DNA from: SVTX01 sp045542075
GTDB lineage: Bacteria; Bacillota; Clostridia; Oscillospirales; CAG-272
Direction: 5' to 3'
Length of the DNA stretch: 34,803 nt
Assembly (NCBI GenBank): GCA_045542075.1
Contig: JAZQKI010000015.1
Location: forward strand, 1-34,803
This document shows, piece after piece, positions 29,265-34,803 of the stretch. How positions within the stretch are numbered: the first letter of the stretch is position 1; each line of letters begins with the position of its first letter. Both the position numbers and the translations under genes were made by a program. Under the pieces are notes generated by a model, which worked only from the letters and a program-made list of their open reading frames with translations, ran no database searches and was not told the DNA's origin.

Positions 29265-30239
29265 ATGATAGAGATAGAGAAGCCTAATATAACTACAGTA
29301 GAGACGAGTGATGACGGTTCTCATGGAACGTTCGTTGTCGAGCCCCTTGAAAGAGGCTTTGGCATTACACTCGGTAACTCGCTTCGCAGAGTTCTTTTGA
29401 GCTCGCTCCCCGGCTATGCTGTAACAAGCATAAAGATCGACGGTATTCTCCACGAGTTCAGCACTATCCCCGGTGTAACGGAAGACGTTACCGAGATAGT
29501 TCTTAACGTAAAGGGAATCATCGCAAAGCTCAACTGCCACGGTCCCAAGACTGTGTACATTGACGTCCTCGGAGAGCATGACGTAACTGCGGGAGATATC
29601 AAGCAGGATAGCGACATTGAAATTCTTAACCCCGATCACCACATAGCAACAGTAGCAGAGAACGAGAGATTCTACATGGAGCTTACGTTCAACTGCGACA
29701 GAGGCTACGTTTCGCAGGAGCGCAACAAGCAGCTTCACAGCGATTTCCTCGGCATGAATGCTTCAATGCCTATCAACACTATATTCACTGACTCGATATA
29801 CACCCCCGTTTACAAGGTGAACTATGAAGTCGAAAATACACGTTCCGGTAGCAACACTGACCTTGACAAGCTCACGCTTGAGGTAGTGACAAACGGTACT
29901 ATTTCGGCTAAGGAAGCGATTTCTCTCGGAGCCAAGATTCTCAATGAGCATCTCAACTTGTTTGTGGATCTTTCAGATGACGCAAAGAAGGCTGAGATTA
30001 TGATCGAGAGTAAGGAAACCAAGAAGGAAAAGGTTCTTGAGATGACCATTGAGGAACTTGACATGTCTGTTCGTAGCTTCAACTGCTTGAAGCGCGCAGG
30101 CATTGACACAGTTGAAGATCTTACTAACCGCACTGAAGAGGATATGATCAAGGTGCGTAATCTCGGTAAGAAGTCGCTTGACGAAGTTATTCAGAAACTC
30201 CATTCGCTCGGACTTGACCTCAAGCGCGACGAGGAGTAA
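29265..30239 (+). CDS. rpoA: DNA-directed RNA polymerase subunit alpha
   Basis: This 324-residue protein has the N-terminal dimerisation domain (about 1-230), with FVVEPLERGFGITLGNSLRR and LLSSLPGYAVTSIKIDG. A flexible linker is followed by the C-terminal domain (about 250-310), with MSVRSFNCLKRAGIDTVEDL and RNLGKKSLDEVIQKL, the UP-element and activator-binding part. The length is typical. TAGGAGGT is 9 bases upstream. The gene is preceded by a 95-bp spacer with a hairpin, and it is followed by rplQ. Confidence 0.98.
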   Translation: MIEIEKPNITTVETSDDGSHGTFVVEPLERGFGITLGNSLRRVLLSSLPGYAVTSIKIDGILHEFSTIPGVTEDVTEIVLNVKGIIAKLNCHGPKTVYIDVLGEHDVTAGDIKQDSDIEILNPDHHIATVAENERFYMELTFNCDRGYVSQERNKQLHSDFLGMNASMPINTIFTDSIYTPVYKVNYEVENTRSGSNTDLDKLTLEVVTNGTISAKEAISLGAKILNEHLNLFVDLSDDAKKAEIMIESKETKKEKVLEMTIEELDMSVRSFNCLKRAGIDTVEDLTNRTEEDMIKVRNLGKKSLDEVIQKLHSLGLDLKRDEE

Positions 30240-30285
30240 AAATTATTTGATAATACAGTAATATATCAGAAGGAGGGAATCAGAG

Positions 30286-30648
30286 ATGCCCGCAAATAGA
30301 AAGCTCGGCAGAACCACCGCGCACAGAAACGCAATGCTTCGCGGCATGGTTACACTTTTGCTTGAGAACGGACAGGTTGAGACAACTCTCACAAGAGCAA
30401 AGGAAGTTCGTTCCATCGCAGAAAAGATGATCACACTTGGCAAGAAGAACACTCTTGCAAGCTATAGAGCAGCTCTTTCCTACATTACGAAGGAAGACGT
30501 TGCAAAGAAGTTGTTTGACGAGATCGCTCCCAAGTACGCTAACCGTAACGGCGGTTACACACAGATCCTCAAGATCGGTGTTCGCCGCGGTGACGCAGCT
30601 GAAATGGCTATCGTCAGACTCATTGACGAGGACGCTAAGGCTGAATAA
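30286..30648 (+). CDS. rplQ: 50S ribosomal protein L17
   Basis: This 120-residue protein lies at the tunnel exit. KLGRTTAHRNAMLRGMVTLL at the N-terminus and TTLTRAKEVRSIAEKMITLG are diagnostic. GGYTQILKIGVRRGDAAEMA near the end is the family's C-terminal block. The length is normal. AGAAGGAGGG lies about 9 bases upstream. It is the last gene of the operon, with a strong terminator 17 bases after its stop. Confidence 0.98.
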   Translation: MPANRKLGRTTAHRNAMLRGMVTLLLENGQVETTLTRAKEVRSIAEKMITLGKKNTLASYRAALSYITKEDVAKKLFDEIAPKYANRNGGYTQILKIGVRRGDAAEMAIVRLIDEDAKAE

Positions 30649-30664
30649 TTGTCAATGACATAAA

Positions 30665-30696
30665 AAAACAGGTTGCAGTAATGCAACCTGTTTTTT
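30665..30696. terminator. Strong terminator ending the S10-spc-alpha operon
   Basis: AACAGGTTGCA (30667-30677) pairs perfectly with TGCAACCTGTT (30682-30692) across GTAA. A-runs before and six T residues after make it usable in both directions, so it may also end the minus-strand DUF5071-like gene. Confidence 0.95.
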
Positions 30697-30729
30697 GTTT
30701 GTAATTACTTGATTTTTGATAACCGCTTT

Positions 30730-31125
30730 TTATAAATTAAGTTTTTCTGCAAGCATACATAAGTTGTTTTGCCATGACTCGTCATTAGAGCTTTTCGCTC
30801 TGTCTAAACAAATATTTATCGCACTATTGATTGTGCAATTATCTGAATACTTTTGCAGCCTATCGAAGATGCAAAATGCTCCTGGCCAATTCAGATCTTG
30901 TATCCATTCCAGCAATTCAATTAAATAAGGATCTAATTCTCCATCACTTTTCGTGGATACAATTATAGCACAATTACCCCAAACATTTTTATTGTGTTTA
31001 GGGGTTAATGGTTGGATGAATGGCTTAATATCTTTATTGCTTTTGGCTAATTCAATGCCCGCAGATTGAATTTCAGCAGGCATATTCCAATCAAGCATAT
31101 CTAAAACTTCAAAAACATCGGTCAT
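30730..31125 (-). CDS. DUF5071-like protein, AT-rich
   Basis: This 131-residue soluble protein has a block, LIELLEWIQDLNWPGAFCIF, that resembles the conserved core of DUF5071 proteins (leucine-rich helix, then WxQDxNWP). Similar small proteins occur in immunity-gene clusters, but no toxin partner is visible here. The base composition is clearly richer in A and T than the flanking ribosomal and mgtE genes, and the codon use differs (many ATA, AAT and TTA codons), which suggests acquisition by transfer. GGAGG is 8 bases upstream. It is the gene downstream of mgtE on the same strand, 56 bp away, and may be read from the same transcript. Confidence 0.65.
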   Translation of the reverse strand: MTDVFEVLDMLDWNMPAEIQSAGIELAKSNKDIKPFIQPLTPKHNKNVWGNCAIIVSTKSDGELDPYLIELLEWIQDLNWPGAFCIFDRLQKYSDNCTINSAINICLDRAKSSNDESWQNNLCMLAEKLNL

Positions 31126-31181
31126 TATATATCCTCCATTCAGTTGACATTAATCGATTGATAAGCTTCTATTAAGTGAAA

Positions 31182-32816
31182 TCAGAACCCAAGAATTTTT
31201 GAAGCTATCGCGAAATATACGATAAGTGTCAGTGTGTCAACGATAGTTGCGATAAGGGGAGTTGCCATGACGGCGGGGTCAAGTCCTATGCGCTTTGCGC
31301 CTATAGGGAGGCACGCGCCGATAAGCTTGGCGATAACTATCGCGCAGATAACGGTGACGCTGACTATCAATGCGACCTCGACGTTTTCCCACGTAAAGTC
31401 AAGCTTGAAATCCACAAGCATGGTCTTGATAAAGCAAGCGACTGCAATACAAGCTCCGCAGAGCAGGGAAACGCGGAATTCCTTCCAGATGATCTTGAAT
31501 ATGTCGCCCATTGATATTTCGTCAAGCGAGAGCGCGCGGATTATAGCAACGGATGCCTGGCTTCCCGCATTACCGCCCGTATTCATAAGCATAGGCACGA
31601 ATACTGCAAGAATAGCATAGGTTCCGAGAGCGGCTTCATATTTTGCCATTATCATACCCGTAAATATTGCGGATATCATGATGATAAGCAGCCAGGGGAA
31701 TCGCTTGCGCCAAGTCTCCCACACGCCCGTTCTCATATAAGGCTTGTCGGTAGGCGCCATACCTGCGAGCATTTCGATATCCTCGGTAGCCTCCTCGGTG
31801 ATGACGTCAAGCGCGTCGTCGACCGTAACGATACCTACGAGTCGGTTTTCCTTATCAACGATAGGGAGAGCCAAAAGGTCGTACTTTGAAATGGTGTCCG
31901 CGACGGTTTCCTGGTCGTCAAGAGTTGACGCGCAGATTATCTGATCGCTCATTACGTCGGCTATAAGGGCGTCGGGCTCTGCGTAGAGAAGGTCCTTGAA
32001 GGAAATGATACCCTGAAGCACACGTCTGTTGTCTGTGACGTACGCATAGTACACGGTTTCCTTGTCAATACCTGTTATTCGTATATGCTCTATCGCCTGA
32101 GTACAGGTCATTTCTGCGCGCAGGTCGATAAATTCGGCGGTCATGACACTTCCCGCACTGTCGTCGGGGTAAGCGAGGAACTTGTTTATCTCCGCGCGGG
32201 TTTCGGGGGTTGCGGTTTTGAGGACTCGGCGCACGATGTTTGCGGGGAGCTCCTCGAGCATGTCAACCGCGTCGTCGACGGAAAGCTCTTCGATAATGAT
32301 AGAAAGCTCTCGGTCGGTCATCGCGGTGATGATCTTGTGCTGTACGTCGCTCTCAAGCTCGGCAAAAACCTCCGCTGCCGTGTCTTTCTTGAGAAGCTTG
32401 AAGACTGCCGGTATACGCTGGGAAGGAAGCTCAGAGAAGAAATCTGCGGCGTCTACGGGGTTTAGCTCCTCAAGGCCCTGCATAAACTCGGTATATTTCT
32501 TATCGTCAAGCAGCTCTACGAGCATGTCGAACTTATTTTCAAGCTCTTCCTCGTATGCCTCGGTTGCGGAGTCCTCGTTCTTGTCCTCCTCAAGCTCCTT
32601 TTTTATCTCTTCGATCTCGGCATAGTCTGTGTTCTCGTCGATATCGTCAATGTCTATTTCCTTGTCATCGGACTCTTTTGTGTTATCAGACTCCTTGACT
32701 TCCTCCTCGGAGGGACTTGGGGCGGGGGCACCGTCAATTTCATCTTTGATCATTTCATCATTTTCGAGTTTGTCGATGTCGGAATCCTGAAGATCATCCT
32801 TCTTGTTTTCTGCCAT
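31182..32816 (-). CDS. mgtE: Magnesium transporter MgtE with long acidic N-terminus
   Basis: This 544-residue protein should move Mg2+ across the membrane, gated by the internal Mg2+ level. An acidic low-complexity region occupies about residues 1-90. The MgtE N-domain follows (about 92-195), then two CBS domains (about 205-330; one ends in LVGIVTVDDALDVI). Five membrane helices lie in the C-terminal part, where the pore signature GGNAGSQA is visible. The N-terminal extension is longer than in typical MgtE proteins (about 450 residues). GGAGGG is about 10 bases upstream. A consensus promoter lies about 50 bases from the start. Confidence 0.96.
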   Translation of the reverse strand: MAENKKDDLQDSDIDKLENDEMIKDEIDGAPAPSPSEEEVKESDNTKESDDKEIDIDDIDENTDYAEIEEIKKELEEDKNEDSATEAYEEELENKFDMLVELLDDKKYTEFMQGLEELNPVDAADFFSELPSQRIPAVFKLLKKDTAAEVFAELESDVQHKIITAMTDRELSIIIEELSVDDAVDMLEELPANIVRRVLKTATPETRAEINKFLAYPDDSAGSVMTAEFIDLRAEMTCTQAIEHIRITGIDKETVYYAYVTDNRRVLQGIISFKDLLYAEPDALIADVMSDQIICASTLDDQETVADTISKYDLLALPIVDKENRLVGIVTVDDALDVITEEATEDIEMLAGMAPTDKPYMRTGVWETWRKRFPWLLIIMISAIFTGMIMAKYEAALGTYAILAVFVPMLMNTGGNAGSQASVAIIRALSLDEISMGDIFKIIWKEFRVSLLCGACIAVACFIKTMLVDFKLDFTWENVEVALIVSVTVICAIVIAKLIGACLPIGAKRIGLDPAVMATPLIATIVDTLTLIVYFAIASKILGF

Positions 32817-32863
32817 GATAAGCCCTCCTTTCTAAAAAAATAAACATTATTCCACTATAAATC

Positions 32864-32892
32864 AGTATAGCATTTATGCGGGATTTTGTCAA
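32864..32892 (-). promoter_or_regulatory. Promoter for mgtE
   Basis: Minus-strand TTGACA (32892-32887) and TATACT (32869-32864) are 17 bases apart. The leader from the expected start point near 32857 is only about 40 bases, which is too short for an M-box magnesium riboswitch. Confidence 0.85.
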
Positions 32893-32970
32893 CAAAAATA
32901 TTTTTCTCAAAAGTGAATATTTATAATATAATATTATCTTATATACGTGAGGGATATTCAGGTCAAAAAA

Positions 32971-32996
32971 ATTCCGCAGGTTTATTCCTGCGGAAT
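32971..32996 (-). terminator. Terminator after the YcxB-like gene
   Basis: ATTCCGCAGG (32971-32980) and CCTGCGGAAT (32987-32996) form a perfect 10-bp stem with a 6-base loop. On the minus strand it is followed by TTTTTT. It lies 6 bases past the stop codon of the upstream gene at 33003. Confidence 0.92.
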
Positions 32997-33002
32997 TTTC
33001 GG

Positions 33003-34346
33003 TTATGCCATAATGGTGCCGGGTGTTGAAGTTATAACGTCCGAATATGCCTTTGAGAAGGTATATATAAATATGGAATTTGCCGAATAATTAAATGCAA
33101 TTATTACATATTCACACGTATTTTTGGTTGATGGGAGCTGATTGTACGTACCCTCGGTAAGATTGACGATCATAAACGGATCGTTATAGGGGGAATAACT
33201 GTTGCCGATAAAGTATTCCATCTCCTCGGTCATTTCGGTTATCCACAAATCACTTTTCACGACCTGGGATTTCAGATATTCGCTGTTCTCTTCGGTAAGA
33301 GAGCAATCCATATACGTATATGTGACGTAGGATTTGGTCTGTGAGTCATAGAATTGATTTTCGTTAAGGTATACGTTATAAACGTCAGGAAAATCCACGT
33401 GCGTAAATTCAGCTGTTCTGTCAAGAATATTGTTTGCCGCTGCTTCGTCCTCATCGACATAGGCTTCGTCATACACACCTGTAGCTGCTACAAAGGAAAC
33501 AAATAGCGCCAATATAAGAATTATACACGTCGCTATAATCAGTCCCTTTCCACGAGCTCTCCAACCGCCTATAAAGGCAAGAGAAATAATAGGGAGAGAG
33601 ATAGAGAAGAACGACAGAAATGCAAACGGTATAGCCGCCAAGGGCGCGAATATGGAAACAATTATAGTTGCCGTAAGAACCGTCACCGCCGATGCGAGAA
33701 GCCAGATTATAGCGGTCTGACGCTTTGTGCGAGAACGAGTCTTACACGCCTTTTTGTCCTTTTCTGACAACACTGCCTTGTAAATAAGGCTGTCACGTCC
33801 CAAATCTCGGCAGGGGATCATAAAGCAAACTCCCTCGTGAACAAAGACGAGGGTATTTTGCAGAAGCTTTGCCTTTGTGATCTTCTTGGGGTCTATTCTG
33901 TAAAATGTGTAGAGGTCGCCGCCGACTCTGTACTCGTACTCTATTCTGTTATAGAAAACGCGGTAGGTAACGTCACCTTTTTTATCAAATTGCGCCTTGG
34001 CGTTTATTTTTATACTCTTTTTTACAATGAAAAACAGGAAGAACAGTATAAATGAAATAATAATCCCGCTTCCGCCCTCTGCAAAGCCGCCGTATCTTAT
34101 ACAATTGGACACAGTCCAGAATACAGACAAAATAAGGGCATAGAGTATTAGGCGCGTTGTGTTTTTATATATGTACTTGTATTGATCAAGAACATCATTG
34201 AAGGTTATTCTCGGGGAAATTTCTTCCAAGGGAGCGCTGATATCAGGCTCTGCATCACTTGTGACGGGCTCGTTCATATCTTCATTTGGAGCTACGGCTT
34301 GATCGATTGCCTCGTCATTTGGAATTTGAGTGAAGTTATTATCCAT
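33003..34346 (-). CDS. YcxB-like membrane protein
   Basis: This 447-residue protein begins with an acidic, polar stretch (about 1-45). Two membrane helices follow near residues 65-110. Next is a small beta domain containing VFYNRIEYEYRVGGDLYTFY and ITKAKLLQNTLVFVHEGV, which resembles the YcxB family. Two or three more membrane helices lie at about 215-290, followed by a soluble C-terminal domain of about 150 residues with no recognised motif. The latter looks extracytoplasmic. GGAGGT is 6 bases before the ATG. It is a single gene between its own promoter and terminator. Its role is unknown, and the YcxB assignment is by eye. Confidence 0.7.
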   Translation of the reverse strand: MDNNFTQIPNDEAIDQAVAPNEDMNEPVTSDAEPDISAPLEEISPRITFNDVLDQYKYIYKNTTRLILYALILSVFWTVSNCIRYGGFAEGGSGIIISFILFFLFFIVKKSIKINAKAQFDKKGDVTYRVFYNRIEYEYRVGGDLYTFYRIDPKKITKAKLLQNTLVFVHEGVCFMIPCRDLGRDSLIYKAVLSEKDKKACKTRSRTKRQTAIIWLLASAVTVLTATIIVSIFAPLAAIPFAFLSFFSISLPIISLAFIGGWRARGKGLIIATCIILILALFVSFVAATGVYDEAYVDEDEAAANNILDRTAEFTHVDFPDVYNVYLNENQFYDSQTKSYVTYTYMDCSLTEENSEYLKSQVVKSDLWITEMTEEMEYFIGNSYSPYNDPFMIVNLTEGTYNQLPSTKNTCEYVIIAFNYSANSIFIYTFSKAYSDVITSTPGTIMA

Positions 34347-34374
34347 ACTGACCTCCTTATAAGTTTATATAATT

Positions 34375-34403
34375 ATTTTATCACAAAACAGAAAAAATGT
34401 CAA
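34375..34403 (-). promoter_or_regulatory. Promoter for the YcxB-like gene
   Basis: On the minus strand TTGACA (34403-34398) is followed after 17 bases by TAAAAT (34380-34375). The start point would be about 25 bases ahead of the start codon. Confidence 0.8.
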
Positions 34404-34473
34404 TAAAGTATAGAAAGTGCTGTAAATTAAGCGAGGTTAAGAAAATTATTCGGTAAAGTTTTTGAAGGGAGCT

Positions 34474-34493
34474 GTCACTTGCGGGCAAGTGAC
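34474..34493. terminator. Perfect hairpin with plus-strand T-run
   Basis: GTCACTTGC (34474-34482) pairs with GCAAGTGAC (34485-34493) across GG. A TTTTTT run begins 6 bases after the second arm on the plus strand, though no plus-strand gene ends here. It lies about 100 bases downstream of groEL on the minus strand. The role is unclear. Confidence 0.5.
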
Positions 34494-34534
34494 GCGAGTT
34501 TTTTGCCTTCAGCATAAAACTCCGCTATGCGAGT

Positions 34535-34579
34535 ATGAGGAAGAGGGAAACTTTTTCAAAAAGTTCCCCTCTTCCTCAT
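34535..34579. terminator. 22-bp near-perfect inverted repeat downstream of groEL
   Basis: The arms at 34535-34556 and 34558-34579 match at 21 of 22 positions with a 1-base centre. The stem contains T5 and A5 runs at its apex rather than at its base. It starts about 15 bases past the groEL stop codon. It probably ends or stabilises the groEL transcript, but it is unusually long for a terminator. Confidence 0.6.
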
Positions 34580-34594
34580 ATATCCAAATATCTA

Positions 34595-34732
34595 TCAATA
34601 CATACCGCCCATGCCGCCTGCGGGAGCTGCAGGTTCGGGCTCGGGAATATCGGCAACCACAGACTCGGTAGTAAGAATTACCGATGCGATAGAAGCCGCG
34701 TTCTGAAGCGCGGAGCGTGTAACCTTCTTAGG
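34595..34732 (-). CDS. groEL: Chaperonin GroEL, C-terminal fragment cut by window end
   Basis: Forty-five codons of the C-terminus remain. They read PKKVTRSALQNAASIASVIL, then TTESVVADIPEPEPAAPAGG and the end MGGMY, the usual GGM tail. GroEL assembles into a double ring that folds proteins with GroES. The fragment starts at 34732, where the family-like reading breaks; the bases beyond it resemble a sequencing adapter. The gene is therefore probably whole in the organism and truncated by the assembly. The open frame runs on into artificial sequence, so its first residues (MIYDIVFLRPLGLRL) should be ignored. Confidence 0.92.
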   Translation of the reverse strand, partial: PKKVTRSALQNAASIASVILTTESVVADIPEPEPAAPAGGMGGMY

Positions 34733-34803
34733 AAGTCGGAGGCCAAGCGGTCTTAGGAAGACAATGTCATAAATCAACTCCTTGGCTCACAGAACGACAT
34801 GGC
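34733..34803. other. Sequencing-library adapter with 10-base index
   Basis: The last 71 bases do not continue GroEL. They match, from memory, the two adapters used on MGI/BGI DNBSEQ libraries. Positions 34733-34764 begin AAGTCGGAGGCCAAGC and end TCTTAGGAAGACAA. Positions 34775-34803 begin CAACTCCTTGGCTCACAG and end AACGACATGGC, the reverse complement of the second adapter. Ten bases between them, TGTCATAAAT, fit a sample index. The layout adapter-index-adapter, not biology, explains them. Confidence 0.9.

Noticed and set aside
32817..33000. M-box magnesium riboswitch before mgtE
   Set aside because: The consensus promoter leaves a leader of only about 40 bases.
34733..34777. Alternative N-terminus of a small protein or a GroEL rearrangement
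   Set aside because: The sequence is explained by an adapter and index, not by coding sequence.

Overview
The window comes from a low-to-mid GC Gram-positive bacterium of the class Clostridia, probably an uncultured gut member of the Oscillospiraceae/Ruminococcaceae neighbourhood. The signs are AGGAGG ribosome binding sites, TTGACA-17-TATAAT promoters, a single-chain glycyl-tRNA synthetase, zinc-type S14, S4 and adenylate kinase, an L10 leader, and the Firmicutes S10-spc-alpha gene order. The lineage call is inference from these features.

Layout. Positions 1-209 hold a cluster of perfect inverted repeats ahead of a stand-alone OmpR/PhoB-type DNA-binding domain gene (210-494). A minus-strand three-gene operon follows (5873 to 519): a TerB-N/TerB-C protein, a BrxD-like P-loop ATPase and an Lhr-like SF2 helicase. 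It has its own consensus promoter and is the best candidate for an under-described genome-defence or DNA-processing system here. Positions 6046-8781 carry a small unknown gene and a double PII-like protein paired with a duplicated DUF1538 membrane protein. Then come glyS and a DUF554 gene (+), rplJL with an L10 autoregulatory leader (-), and an overlapping pair of a membrane protein and a WYL-type regulator (-).

From 14323 to about 30696 one promoter-to-terminator unit holds 31 genes: rpsJ-rplC-rplD-rplW-rplB-rpsS-rplV-rpsC-rplP-rpmC-rpsQ-rplN-rplX-rplE-rpsN-rpsH-rplF-rplR-rpsE-rpmD-rplO-secY-adk-map-infA-rpmJ-rpsM-rpsK-rpsD-rpoA-rplQ. These make ribosomes, the main protein-export channel, the RNA polymerase alpha subunit and basic start-of-translation functions. 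The operon is unusual for its structured spacers: a ~340-nt leader before rpsJ, hairpins between rpsJ and rplC, and a 415-bp spacer between rpsN and rpsH. That last spacer holds two tandem 107-bp copies of a foldable element with compensatory base changes, followed by a multi-branch structure beside the rpsH ribosome binding site.

Downstream on the minus strand are an AT-rich DUF5071-like gene, the magnesium transporter mgtE with a long acidic N-terminus, a YcxB-like membrane protein, and the last codons of groEL. The groEL reading frame is cut at 34732. The last 71 bases look like a sequencing-library adapter with a 10-base index, so the window ends at a contig edge with artificial sequence.
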